This document shows, in pieces, positions 35,326-47,072 of a stretch of DNA of 64,000 bases. The notes beneath the pieces were generated by a model. The model did no database searches, was not told the origin of the DNA, and was given only the letters and a program-made list of their open reading frames with translations. The stretch's first letter is position 1; every line of letters starts with the position of its first letter. A program made the translations under genes and the position numbers. Source of the DNA: Patiria miniata (lineage: Eukaryota > Echinodermata > Asteroidea > Valvatida > Asterinidae); contig NW_024037050.1 in the NCBI RefSeq assembly GCF_015706575.1, forward strand, positions 6,944,001 to 7,008,000, read 5' to 3'.

Positions 35326-35331
35326 TTTATT
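35326..35331 (-). terminator. Candidate polyadenylation signal of gene B
   Basis: AATAAA on the minus strand about 120 bp beyond the stop, in the same place as in gene A. Confidence 0.5.
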
Positions 35332-35451
35332 TCTGAAAATTGCAGCAAAAGCAAATGTTGTACATTCCCTTTAATGTAGATGCGGATCCCCTTTCTTTGC
35401 CCAATACTTTTCCTTTCACTCTTGAAAGATCGTACTTTCGAACTGTAGTTC

Positions 35452-35771
35452 TTAGGTCAGGTTGCACTTGACACTCGAATCTTCATAGTGTCCGCAGTTA
35501 TGAGAACCCCATCCATTGTGGCCGCAAGCTCCTAGGCTAGCCTCGCTGCCACTACACGCCATTTCATCCAAGTGTATAGCCCCCGTGCCCTGTCCATAGA
35601 AGGCAGAGGACCAGACCTGGGCAGCAGACGGGTAGCCAAGTTCACGGCAGGCTACGTGACCGTCGTCGATATCCCAATTGTCATCGCAGACCGTTCCCCA
35701 GGCACCGTTGTAGTAGACCTCCACACGGCCCTCGTTGGGCAGTGGACCGTTCGCCAGACGAATGCTACTAC
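35452..35771 (-). CDS. Gene B terminal exon: SRCR domain
   Basis: Acceptor CCTGACAG, then SSIRLANGPLPNEGRVEVYY in phase 1 and a stop after KCNLT. Six cysteines, GTVCDDNWD and LGYPSA present: a complete group A SRCR domain. It is the orthologous exon to gene A exon 8, about 320 bp each, with very few replacements. Confidence 0.88.
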
Positions 35772-36098
35772 CTGTCAGGATTTAAATTATACTTTATGAT
35801 CGTCATAAAACGTAAAATTTAATGTTTTTCCCCAGAGCGGGGTTGCTTATACACCATCTGACAAATAGTCAGCCTAAAAATGGTGTGGTCAAGCCCATCA
35901 CAAGTCTGGTCAAATGAGAATCCCAAGTCCTAACCTCAGGCGCGGTTCTTACCAAACTTTGAATGGGGAGCGCTGATCAAATCCCACAATCATGCACACT
36001 ATAATCATTACCTCTGTACAAATTCCCCCTCCTCACGAATGGCTACGCCTGTGGCGAACATTTACGTTATTCTTATCAATACAATTTTCAACAGTTTT

Positions 36099-36360
36099 CA
36101 ACAGGGGGCCGGGGGAGGGTCCGACACAAAACCAACCCCCCTCTAGATCCGTGCCTGGACGGCTGTGGCGAATATTTTATGAGGGGGGGGGGGGGGCGGA
36201 GACCTTTTGCCGGTGACGTCACTTTCTAAAATTCGCTACTGCTACTTCCCTTTTTTTTGGGGGGGGCGGATTTTTTTTGTTGGGGGGGGGCAAAACAAAA
36301 TATTAGGAGGCTACAGCCCCTTGACCACCCCCCCCCCCCTCCCGTAGAACCGCGCCTGCC
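36099..36360. mobile_element. Adjacent short G/C-run elements
   Basis: CAGGGGGCCGGGGGAGGG at 36102 faces GATCCGTGCCTGG at 36147, and a second set with G and C runs (about 36183-36196, 36265-36271, 36328-36340) ends AACCGCGCCTG. These belong to the same general class as 573 and 7168. The second set is repeated at 57570-57680. Confidence 0.4.
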
Positions 36361-36649
36361 TAACATAAGTCACGCAAAATAATTAACTTTGACGAACAAT
36401 GACAAACAAATAATTTTGTCACAGTTCAGTTGAATAGCTTGTGAATTAATTTGATACTGTCAAGTGAAGGAGTGGACTAAACACTGCTGAAATACACTCC
36501 TGGGGGCTTCCCCCCCCCCCCCCCCCCAAGGAAGAGAAAGCCAAATTATTAGAAACTGAAAGGGGAAATCTGTTAGCACTACGTTTGGACTGTGATTATT
36601 AATGAGATGTTTTAAAGAAGCCCACACATTAATTAATACAGCCACGTAC

Positions 36650-36958
36650 TTTGATAACACTTCAGGCTGGAATCTTCGCTATGGGTGCAGTCTTCTACAC
36701 CCCATCCGTTGTGTGGACAACTGTCAAGGCTAGCTTCTGTACCAGCGCAGTTTATACCGTCGATGTGGGTCGGCCCGGATCCGGCACCGTGGGTAGCTGA
36801 GCCGTAGAAGTTTGTCGCATACGGGTAGCCCAACTGACGACAGGCGACATTGGCGTCGTTCATGTCCCAATTTTCATCACACACGGTGCCCCAGGCGCCA
36901 TTATGCCACACCTCCACCCTGCCCTCGTTTGGCGTCGCACCATTCACCAAACGGATCA
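36650..36958 (-). CDS. Gene B internal SRCR exon (left copy)
   Basis: A 309-bp phase 1-1 exon between CTACTTGCAG and GTACGTGG. It encodes IRLVNGATPNEGRVEVWHNG and continues to SSLKCYQ: GTVCDENWD, ACRQLGYPYA, INCAGTEASL, SCPHNGW, DCTHSEDSS, six cysteines, group A SRCR. It is a duplicate of 58828-59139, with about ten residue differences in 103. Confidence 0.85.
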
Positions 36959-37023
36959 CTGCAAGTAGCAAATAAAACGAACACTGACTTTTTTTTCTCG
37001 TTTCATTAATTGTATAGGCAAGA

Positions 37024-37112
37024 GACCTAATGACGTCACGCTTTGTTTACATGTGCGCTTCCTATGTGGCAGACGGTCCCTACTTCGTCTGGCGTCCCGA
37101 CTTCGCTCCCAT
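37024..37112. mobile_element. Left half of a palindromic MITE, cut by the LINE tail
   Basis: AGACCTAATGACGTCACGC and the following sequence match the left arm and centre of the complete MITE at 59203-59329. The right arm is missing here because the (TTA)n of the LINE starts after CTCCCAT. Confidence 0.7.
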
Positions 37113-37122
37113 TATTATTATT
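37113..37122. repeat. (TTA)n: part of the LINE 3' tail
   Basis: A short TTA run between unique DNA and the first Helitron-like 5' palindrome. A longer TTA run sits on the far side of the cluster at 54845-54870. I read both as one LINE tail split by the cluster. Confidence 0.6.
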
Positions 37123-37219
37123 AGCTGTTCCCAATTTCAATTGGGAACAGCTCTCGTTTTCATTAAAGTTTTTTTTTTCCTTTTTTTTGCGAAAAAAGCC
37201 TTTTTTTTTTTTTTTTTGT

Positions 37220-37381
37220 GGCTTTTCCGCAAAAAAGCGGAAAAGCCGTTTTTTTTTTGTTCTCATTTTTGGCTTTTCCGCATTGTTGCGGAAAAGCCTT
37301 TCTTTTTGTTCTGATTTTTTGGCTTTTCCGCATTGTTGCGGAAAAGCCTTTCTTTTTGTTCTGATTTTTTTTCTTTCTTCT

Positions 37382-37415
<34 letters not shown>

Positions 37416-39557
37416 TTTTCCCCAAAACCCCATAGACTTTGTACACGTTTATTCTACACGCCACTTTTGCCCTTAAACTTTGTTGCATATCGTTCAAAGT
37501 TTGCATAGACATAGTCCATACAGCATAGATGTGTGCGGACGAGCGACGTCATGATGACGTCATCCTGGGTCACATGACGTCATCATGCATGTGCATATTA
37601 CAAAGTCCTACATCTATAGAACTGTCAGTCCGATTGGGTTGAAATTCGGTATGTAGGCAGACCGGGATGTGTTATAGACGAAAATTGAGGTGACGTCATC
37701 ATGACGTCATCGTGTAATTTTATATAGATTTCTGAAGTTTTGGACCTTTAAGCCATATCTCACTAACACAATATGATAAATTCAAAATTCTTTTTGTATT
37801 AGGTTCGCTGGGCAATAGATATATGCACAAATTTTGGAAAAATGTGTGACGTCATAATGACGTCAGCAAAAGTGCGATTTTTTGAAACACATATAAGGGA
37901 ATGTCCGATCGTCTTGAAACTTGGTGGGTGGGTAGATAATAACACTAGTACACACAATCTTGAATGACGTCACGATGACGTCATCGGTCGATTTTTAAAG
38001 ATTTTTTTAATATTGCCAATTTTATTCTGCTTACAAAATTTAATACTTTTATTAATCCGATTTTTTTCAAACTTGGTACAGACTAGAACCACTATAAAAT
38101 AATGAGCACTGCCAAGTATTGTTACGATGACGTCATCATTTGACATGTGACGTCATTGTTAAATTGTATATTTTAAGCCCCTATATCTCATGAACAGTAC
38201 GTCAGATTGGGTTGAAACTTGGTATGGGGGTAAGCCGGGATGTGTTACAAATAAATATTGAGGTGACGTCATCATGACGTCATCGTGTGATTTTATATAG
38301 ATTTCTGAAGTTTTTGACCTTTAAGCCATATATCACGAACCCAATATGCTAAATTTAAAATTCTTTTTGTATTAGGTTTGTTAGGCAATAGGTATATGTA
38401 CAAAATTTTGAAAAATGTGTGACGTCATGATGACTTCATCAAACTTGCGCATTTTTGAAACACATATAAGATAATGTCCGATCGTCATGAAACTTGGTGG
38501 GTGGGTAGATAATAACACTAGTACATAACAGCTTAAATGACGTCACGATGACGTCATCGGTAGATTTTTTTACGATTTCTTTCAATATTGCCAATTTTAT
38601 TCTTCTTACAAAGTTTAACACTTTCATTAATCCGATTGTTTTCAAACTTGGTACAGACTAAAACCACAAAAAAATAATGAGCACTGCCAAGTATTGTTAC
38701 GATGACGTCATCATTAGACACGTGACGTCATTGTTAACTTGTATATTTTAAGCCCCTATAGCTCATGAACAGTACATCCGATTGGGTTGAAACTTGGTAT
38801 GGGGGTAGGCCGGGATGTGTTACAAATAAATATTGAGGTGACGTCATCATGACGTCATCGTGTGATTTTATATAGATTTCTGAAGTTTTGGACCTTTAAG
38901 CCATATATCACGAACCCAATATGTTACATTTAAAATTCTTTTTGTATTATGTTTGTTAGGCAATAGGTATATGTACACAATTTTGAAAAATGTTTGACGT
39001 CATGATGACGTCATCAAACATGCGCTTTTTTGAAACACATATAAGATAATTTCCAATCGTCATGAAACTTGGTGGGTGGGTAGATAATAACACTAGTACA
39101 CAATATCTGCTTACAAAATTTAACACTTTCATTAATCCGATTGTTTTCAAACTTTGTACAGACTAAAACCGTAATAAAATAATGAGCACTGCCGAATATT
39201 GTTACAATGACGTATTCATTAGACATGTGACGTCATCGTTTGTATATTTTAAGCCCCTATATCTCATCAACAGTGATTTAGATTGGGTTGAAACTTGGTA
39301 TGGGGGCAGGCCGGGATGTGTTACAAATAAATATTGAGCTGACGTCATAATGACGTCATCTTGTGATTATATATATATATTTTATATATGACAAATGCAA
39401 TATGCCAAAATCAAATTTCCATTTGAATGAGGTTTGTTAGACAAAACGTAAATGCGCACAGTTTTGCACAAAATAAAAAAAACATGACCTCAATTTGAAA
39501 AAAAAACATAATGCGGAAAAGCCCTATGTTCTGTTGCAAACAGACATAGACCTCTAG
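37220..39557 (+). mobile_element. Cluster member, end type III (GGCTTTTCCGC), with ~575-bp CRE-rich tandem body
   Basis: Three 28-bp 5' palindromes with arms GGCTTTTCCGC/GCGGAAAAGCC at 37220-37247, 37271-37298 and 37321-37348, about 50 bp apart. The 3' end has GCGGAAAAGCC, a hairpin around CTGTTGCAAACAG, and CTAG at 39554-39557. The body has about 3.5 copies of a 575-bp repeat (GATTGGGTTGAAA at about 37633, 38206, 38780 and 39281), each made of shorter monomers with paired TGACGTCA sites. Confidence 0.65.
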
Positions 39558-40821
39558 TTTTTCTTTCTTCTTCTTCTTCTTCTTCTTTTTGTCGCCTAAA
39601 TCCCATAGACTTTGTACACGTTTTTTCTCAGTGCCACTTTTGGTATTAATCTTTGTCATACATCATTCAAATTAAGCATAGTCATACTCCTTATAGCAGA
39701 GATGTGCCCCGAAGAGTGACGTTATGGTGACGTCATCGACTAATTTATAATAGATTTTTGAATATTTAATTTTTCCCATAGACTTTGTACACAAAAATTA
39801 AGAAACAATTGTCGATTTTCAAAGGGCATTTTCGACTGTTTGCGAGTAATTCATTTAGATCACTCTTTGTCCAAGCAAAGACCCTAATTCAAACAACATT
39901 GTGTAATGATGACGTCATGATGACGTCATCCGGTGTTTATTTATAGGCAATTCAGTTGTGACACTTTTAATATTTAAAAATGCATAAGAAATCAACCGTA
40001 CGCGTCTGCAGCATTCTGTTGCCAGCAAGTGGTAGAGTATGTTCAGATCTTTATTTCATTGAGTGTGAGTGAAATCACGTGACCCTTGCTTCCGGTCGAA
40101 AAAGGCCAAAACCGGAAGTGGCTTATTTTTTAAAAGCGGTAATAGATATGAACTTGCTTTTAACGGTGTTAGTCACTTGGCTGATAGTATTCTTCAAATC
40201 ATCTATCGATGACGTCATGCAATCTTCGAGCGCCCTCTAGCGACAGGTTGAATTTTTTTAAAAATGTATTTTGAATAGATGTCTGTGGCGAAGGTTGTTG
40301 GAATCGCCTAAATATTAGTGTATATAATGACCTTGACCCACTTAAGACGTGTGCGAAGTTTAAGGCGAATGACGTCATCAGACCGGAAGTTATAATAAAA
40401 AGACTCTTTTTCATTCGAACATTCCCGAAAAATCAACCATGGCAGTTTTTATATTAGTTTTTACTTTATTTGTCGATTTAAGGGTAGGTCTAAAACATTT
40501 CAAAGTTTCGAGGCGATAAGCGAACTCGGACATGCCCTGCGCACGCTTAAAACTCAGGTTGACAATACCTCTGCTTTAAAACATGCATTGGACGTCCACA
40601 ATGTACATGTACATGCGCGTACGTTGTACATCGCGTATGTCAGTCCGCCCGCGGCGCACGTATTGCTGAGGTCAAATCCTGTCCACAGTGACCGTTTTAG
40701 CCGATTTTCGGCTAACTTTGACAGATTTTATGTTCATGTATAGTCAGGGCGTATTATTGATAAAAAAAATCATAATGCGGAAAAGCCCTATGTTCTGTTG
40801 CAAACAGACATAGATCTCTAG
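39558..40821 (+). mobile_element. Cluster member ending in a type III 3' end
   Basis: It starts with a CTT microsatellite and ends with GCGGAAAAGCC, hairpin and CTAG (40818-40821). The body contains CTTCCGGTCG...AACCGGAAG (about 40090-40120), GAGCGCCCTCTAGCGACAGG (about 40229) and the ACCGTTTTAGCC hairpin (about 40691-40715). The same body recurs at 49070-49615, 51600-52255 and 52560-53180. Confidence 0.55.
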
Positions 40822-40826
40822 TTTTT

Positions 40827-41116
40827 AGCTGTTTCGGTTACACACCGAAACAGCTCTTGTTTTCGTTAAGATTTTTTTTTTTCTTTTTTTTTTTTCTTTT
40901 TTTTGTTAGCTGTTTCGGTGACCCACCGAAACAGCTCTTGTTTTCGTTAAGATTTTTTTAGCTGTTTCGGTGTACACACCGAAACAGCTCTTGTTTTCGT
41001 TAAGATTTTTTTAGCTGTTTCGGTGACACACCGAAACAGCTCTTGTTTTCGTTAAGATTTTTTTTCCTTTTTAGCTGTTTCGGTTACAACCGAAACAGCT
41101 CTTGTTTTCGTTAAAG

Positions 41117-41147
<31 letters not shown>

Positions 41148-42539
41148 TTTTTTCTCTTTCAGACTCTTCTCCATAGGGTTTGTACACGTTTTTTCTTCTG
41201 CAAGGGCACTTTGGCACTTTCTTAAATTGCATAAACCTCAGACTTGACACACACTTAGACCACCATCCACAGATGGTCCTCGAAGAAATTCGTAATCATG
41301 ACGTCATCAAGTGTCAAGTTACGTAACATTAAAGGTGCATTTTTTGTCCATAGGGTTTGTACACGTTCTTTTCTCCATAGGGTTTGTACACGTTCTTTTC
41401 TCCATAGGGTTTGTACACGTTCTTTTCTCCATAGGGTTTGTACACGTTCTTTTCTCCATAGGGTTTGTACACGTTCTTTTCTCCATAGGGTTTGTACACG
41501 TTCTTTTCTCCATAGGGTTTGTACACGTTCTCTTCTCCATAGGGTTGATATTGGGATCTGTTATATTTGATAATATAGGTGAAATCATAGTGACTTTATT
41601 TGCTGTCAAGTGAGGGCACCCTGACTTTGCATCGTTTCCATTCCCATGGCTCCCATCTTCTTTTCGCTTTTTTCGCTTTGATTTTTTAGTTGGTTATATT
41701 CTTGTCAGACCTCGCACACAACTGTGGCACTGTTAAAGTTGTTTGCTGCCCTGTAGTGTTTTAAATGATCTACCTATAATGAAACGTTCGAGATTGTCAG
41801 GATTATATTTCGGGGGGCAAAATTACATATAATCTGAGGAATCAATGTGTGCAGTTAAAAGGAGACAGTCATGTGACGAATGCAGGGGGCGGGGATAAAA
41901 GGATATCATCAGAGAAGGGCAAAACTGGATACCAAGTGATGATTTGGGCAGTCATATACATGTAGGCTGATAACGTTTTCAAAAAAATCAGAGGTGCTTA
42001 GTAAACTACATGTATATAAAGAATACAATATTCACATAGAAGCACCCCCCCCCCATTGCACAACCATGCCCATTGCCTACCATGTGAGAAAAAAATCATC
42101 CTTGTTTGCCATTCAAGTGTCAATAGAAATGACTTCACACTATTTTTCATTTGTTTACCAGGTAGTTTGCTTTACATAATCACTCTTAGAATCAGAGACA
42201 TGTGTCCTGAATTACAAAATCTTACACAAGTCAGATGTAACCCGGACACCAAAATTGGACCCTAAATTTATGGAATCACCCACCTACGCTTTGAACGCGC
42301 ACCCGTTCCCAAACGCAAAGAGAAGAGGACTGTGCACACATTGAACCACGTGGATTTAGGACGTCTGACATAAATCGACTTCACACACTTGGCACACACG
42401 GCAAAAACTTAGAATCCCAACACAAAGGTTCTGGGTTCGATAGCTGCCGATGGCCACGTCAATCTTTTTCATTCAAAGACAGAAAAAAACACCGAAACAG
42501 CTCGGTGTTTGTTTACCTACAAACACAACGTCCGTCTAG
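40827..42539 (+). mobile_element. Cluster member, end type I (AGCTGTTTCGG), five stacked 5' palindromes
   Basis: Palindromes with arms AGCTGTTTCGG/CCGAAACAGCT at 40827-40855, 40908-40936, 40960-40989, 41013-41041 and 41073-41100, each followed by CTTGTTTTCGTTAA. The 3' end is CCGAAACAGCT, a hairpin (GTGTTTGT/ACAAACAC) and CTAG at 42536-42539. The body starts with TTTCAGAC, CTCCATAGGG. Confidence 0.65.
41347..41545 (+). repeat. 27-bp tandem repeat
   Basis: Seven to eight near-perfect copies of a 27-bp unit containing CCATAGGGTTTGTACACG and TTCTTTTCT. The unit length is a multiple of three, so both strands stay open (HRVCTRSFL on plus, YKPYGEKNV on minus). The GTTTGTACACG word also begins every monomer of the neighbouring elements, so the array is a local amplification of a monomer edge. 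Confidence 0.85.
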
Positions 42540-43492
42540 TTTTTTTTTTCTCCTCTTTCAGTCATTCCCCCATATGTTTTGTACACATTTTCCTTCTACC
42601 AGTCCACTTTGGCACTTTGGTAAATCAGATCGACGTTACACTTGGTACACACTTAGACCATCACCCACAGATGGTCCTAGAAGAAATTCGCCATCATGAC
42701 GTCATCAAGTGTCAGGTTACGTAACATAAAAGGTGCATTTTTACTCCATAGGTTTTGTACACATTTTCCTTCAATCAGTACATTTTGGCACTTTCATAGA
42801 TCTGATTGACTTCAGACTTGGCAGACACGCATATCACCAACCGCAGATGGTCCTATAAGGTTTTCGTAATGTTGACGTCATCAGGTGTCATGTGAGGGCG
42901 CCCTAACTTTGCATTTGTTGCAGCCCTGTAACTATACTTAAGTATGGGTCCGATTGCGTTGAAACTTTGCATGCCCTCACATTGGGGTGTGTTTCGTGTG
43001 GCAATATAGGTGACGTCATCACGACGTCATTAGCTGTCATGTGAGGGCGCCCTAACTTTGCATAATTTCCATATCCCCACGAGTATGCATCCGATTTGGT
43101 TGAAGCTTTGCATTCACACAAACTTGAATCCGTTATACACCAGAATATAGGTTAAGTCAAGGTGACGTCATCGGTCGTCATGTGAGGGCGCCCTCACATA
43201 GCATCATTTGCAGCCCTATATCTTTGTAAGCATGGGTCCCATTGCGTTGAAACTTTGAATGCCCTCATATTGGGAAGTGTTAATGTGAAAATATCGGTGG
43301 CGACAGTATCACTTCTGTGGTCGTCATGTGAGGGCGCCCTAACCTTGCATCTTTTAAAGCCCTTTATCTCCGCAACTATTCGTCCGAATCGGTTTAAACT
43401 GTGCATGCACTAATAGTCGTCATAATCTCATGTCCTTGTCAAATAATGTAACAGTCGAAACAGCTTGTGTTTGTCCACAAACACATTTCTAG
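42540..43492 (+). mobile_element. Type I cluster member, joined head to tail
   Basis: It begins directly after the preceding CTAG with a T run and CTCCTCTTTCAG, and ends with CGAAACAGCT, hairpin TGTGTTTGT/ACAAACACA and CTAG at 43489-43492. The body monomers carry GATTGCGTTGAAACTTTGCA and GTGAGGGCGCCCTAAC. Confidence 0.6.
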
Positions 43493-44739
43493 TTTTTCTT
43501 TGTTCTTATTTTTTTTCTCCTTTTTCAGACTTTTTCTCCATAGGTTTAGCACACGTTTCTTCTACCAATCCACTTTAGCACTTTTTTAAATCCGATTGAT
43601 TTTAGACTTGGTACATACTAAGACCACCACCCACAAATGGTCCTAGAAGAAATTCGTGATCGTGACGTCATCAAGTGTCGGGTTACGTCACATTAAAGAT
43701 GCATTTTTCCCTATATGTTTTGTACACGTTTTAAAACACTCCAGTTTGGCACCTTCGTAAATCCGATCGACTTGAGACTTGATACATACTTAAACCACCA
43801 CCCACAGTAGGTCCTGGATGAAATTTGTGATCGTAACGTTATTAGTTGTCAGGTAACGTCACATTAAAGATGCATTTTTCCCCATAGGGTTTGTACACGT
43901 TTTAAAATACACTCTACTTTGGCACTTTCGTAAATCTGATCGACGTTAGACTTGGTACACACTTAGACCACCACCCACAGATGATCCTTGAAGAAATTTG
44001 TGATCGTGACGTCATCAGGTGTCAGGTTACGTCACATTAAAGATGCATTTTTCCCCATAGGGTTTGTACACGTTTAAAAACACTCCACTTTGGCACTTTC
44101 GTAAATTTGATCAACTTCAGACGTGGTACATATTTTGACTACCACCCACTGATGGTCCCGTAAGAAATTCGTGATCGTGACGTCATCAGGTGTCTGGTTA
44201 CGTTACATTAAAAATGCATTTTTCTTCATAGGTTTTGTACACGTTTAAAAACACTCCACTTTGGGCACTTTCGTAAATTTGATCGACTATATACTTGGTA
44301 CACACCTAGACCACTACCCATAGATGAACCTAGAAGAAATTCGTCATCGTGGCGTCATGAGGTGTCAGGTTACATCACATTACAGATGCATTGTTTCCCT
44401 ATTGGTTTTGTACACGTTTTTCTTCAAACTGAACATTGGAAGTACAAGTATGATTGCGTTAAAACGTGGTATGCATATTCACCTGGATGTGTTATAGATA
44501 GAAATTGAAGTGGCATCATCATTAAATGTCATGTGAAGTCCCTTAAAGGGGCATTTTATTCTTTTATAGGTCTATATCTACAGAACTAAAATGTTCGATT
44601 TGGTTGTAACTTGACATGTACATATTATAATGTGCTGTTATAGATGACATTTATAGTGACGTCCCTGATTGTTCATCCCGTGCTCAGAGTATTTCAAATA
44701 TCCGAAACAGCTTGTGTTTGTCCACAAACACATTTCTAG
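43493..44739 (+). mobile_element. Type I cluster member, joined head to tail
   Basis: T-rich start, TTTCAGAC, TTCTCCATAGG, then monomers of about 170-180 bp (GATCGAC, GACTTGGTACA, ACCACCACCCACAGATGGTC, GTGACGTCATCA, CATTAAAGATGCATTTTTCC). It ends with CCGAAACAGCT, hairpin and CTAG (44736-44739). Confidence 0.6.
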
Positions 44740-45654
44740 TTTTTTTCTTGTTTTTTTTTTTTTTTTTTTTTTTTCTCCTTTTTCAGACTTTTTCTCCATA
44801 GGTTTAACACACGTTTCTTCTGGCAGTCCACTTTGCCACTTTTATAAATCCGATTGATTTCAGACTTGGTACATACTTAGACCACCACCCACAGATGGTC
44901 CTAGAAGAAATTTTGTGATCGTGACGTCATCGGGTGTCAGGTTACGTCACATTAAAGATGCATTTTTCCCCATATGTTTTTTACACGTTTTAAAACACTC
45001 CAGTTTAGCATCTTCGTAAATCCGATCGACTTTAAACTTAATTCATACTAAGACCACCACCCACAGATGGTCCTTGAAGAAATTCGTGATCGTGACGTCA
45101 TCAGGTGTCACGTTACTTCACATTAAAGATGCACATTTTCCCCATACGTTTTGTACACGATTTAAAACGCTCCACTTTGGCACTTTCGTAAATTTGATCG
45201 ACTTTATACTTAGTACACACTTAGACCACTACCCATAGATGGTCCTAGAAGAAATTCGTCATCGTGGCGTCATGAGGTGTCAGGTTACATCACATTAAAG
45301 ATGCATTGTTTCCCTATTGGTTTTGTACACGTTTTTCTTCAAACTGAACTTCGGAAGTACAAGTCTGATTGGGTTAAAACGTGGTATGCATATTCACATG
45401 GATGTGTTATAGATGGAAGTTGAAGTGACATCATCATCAAATGTCATGTGAAGTCCCTTAAAGGGGCATTTTATTCTTTTATAGGTCTATATCTACAGAA
45501 CTAAAATGTTCGATTTGGTTGTAACTTGACATGTACATATTATAATGTGCTGTTATATATGACATTTATAGTGACGTCACTGATTGTTCATCCCGTGCTC
45601 AGAGTATTTCAAATATCCGAAACAGCTTGTGTTTGTCCACAAACACATTTCTAG
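44740..45654 (+). mobile_element. Type I cluster member, joined head to tail
   Basis: Same start and monomers as its neighbours. The last ~300 bp are almost the same as the end of the previous and next members. CTAG at 45651-45654. Confidence 0.6.
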
Positions 45655-47064
45655 TTTTTTCTTTTTTTTCTTCTCCTTTTTCAGACTTTTTCTCCATAGG
45701 TTTAACACACGTTTCTTTTGACAGTCCACTTTGCCACTTTTTGAAATCCGATCGATTTCAGACTTGGTACATACTTAGACCACCATCCACAGATGGTCCT
45801 AGAAGAAATTCGTGACCGTGACGTCATCAGGTGTCGGGTTACGTCACATTAAAGATGCATTTTTCCCCATATGTTTTGTACACGTTTTAAAACACTCCAG
45901 TTTGGCATCTTCGTAAATCCGATCGACTTAAAACTTAATTCATACTTAGACCACCACCAACAGATGGTTCTAGACGAAATTCGTGATCGTGACGTCATCA
46001 AGTGTCAGGTTACGTCACATTAAAGATGCATTTTTCCCCATAGGGTTTGTACATGTATTAAAACGCTCCATTTCGGCACTTTCGTAAATCCGATCAACGT
46101 TACACTTGGTACACACTTAGACCATTACCCGCAGATGGTCCTTGAAGAAATCCGTGATCGTGACGTCATCAGGTGTTAGGTTACGTTACATTAAAGATGC
46201 ATTTTTCCCCATATGTTTTGTACACGTTTTAAAACACTCCAGTTTGGCATCTTTGTAAATCCCATCGACTTTAAACTTAATTCATACTTGGACCACCACC
46301 CACAGATGGTCCTAGACGAAATTTGTCTTCGTGACGTCATCAAGTGTCAGGTTACGTCACATTAAATATGTATTTTTCCCCATAGGGTTTGTACATGTTT
46401 TAAAACGCTCCATTTCGGCACTTTCGTAAATCCGATCGACGTTACACTTGGTACACACTTCGACCATCACCCACAGATGGCCCTTGAAGAAATTCGTGAT
46501 CGTGACGTCATCAGGTGTCACGTTACTTTACATTAAAGATGCACATTTTCCCCATTGGTTTTGTACACGTTTTAAAACGCTCCACTTTGGCACTTTTGTA
46601 AATTTGATCGACTATATACTTGGTACACACATAGATGGTCCTAGAAGAAATTTGTCATCGTGGCGTCATGAGGTGTCAGGTTACATCACATTAAAGATGC
46701 ATTGTTTACCTATTGGTTTGTACACGTTTTTCTTCAAACCATTTGCAAACTGAACTTCGGAAGTACAAGTCTGATTGGGTTAAAACTTGGTATGCATATT
46801 CACATGGATGTGTTATAGATGGAAATAAATTGAAGTGACATCATCATCAAATGTCATGTGAAGTTCCTTTAAGGGGCATTTTATTCTTTTATAAGTCTAT
46901 ATCTACAGAACTAAAATGTTCGATTTGGTTGTAACTTGACATGTACTTATTATAATATTCTCTTATAGATGACAATTATAGTGACGTCACTGATTGTTCA
47001 TCCCATGCTTAGAGTATTTCAAATATCCGAAACAGCTTGTGTTTGTCCACAAACACATTTCTAG
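45655..47064 (+). mobile_element. Type I cluster member, joined head to tail
   Basis: Same layout, with more monomers than the member before it. CTAG at 47061-47064. Confidence 0.6.
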
Positions 47065-47072
47065 TTTTTCTT

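Larger units (their letters stand above)
31946..35974. repeat. Paralogous block, copy 2 (3' part of gene B plus downstream DNA)
   Basis: The collinear partner of 6421-17256. It lacks the minisatellite, the palindromic MITE, the 7168 element and the 26-bp hairpin insert, so it serves as an empty-site reference for all four. Confidence 0.85.
36206..37112. repeat. Direct repeat with SRCR exon, left copy
   Basis: From GGTGACGTCAC to CTTCGCTCCCAT this segment matches 57535-59292 (which also holds a Penelope-like fragment). The left copy ends exactly where the (TTA)n tail of the LINE starts, and the right copy begins exactly at the truncated 5' end of the LINE. The arrangement is that of a target duplication, though far larger than usual. 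Confidence 0.7.

Noticed and set aside
37036-37512. Glu/Lys-rich 158-residue frame
   Set aside because: Produced by a CTT microsatellite, T runs and element palindromes; no splice or start context.
41347-41545. CRISPR-like regular array
   Set aside because: The 27-bp units are contiguous with no unique spacers, in a eukaryotic setting.
41298-41613. Repeat frames HRVCTRSFL and YKPYGEKNV
   Set aside because: By-product of a perfect 27-bp tandem repeat, open on both strands.
42405-42475. Second tRNA-like SINE (GGGTTCGATAGC, GATGGCC)
   Set aside because: Only a weak B box and a short shared word; too little to call.
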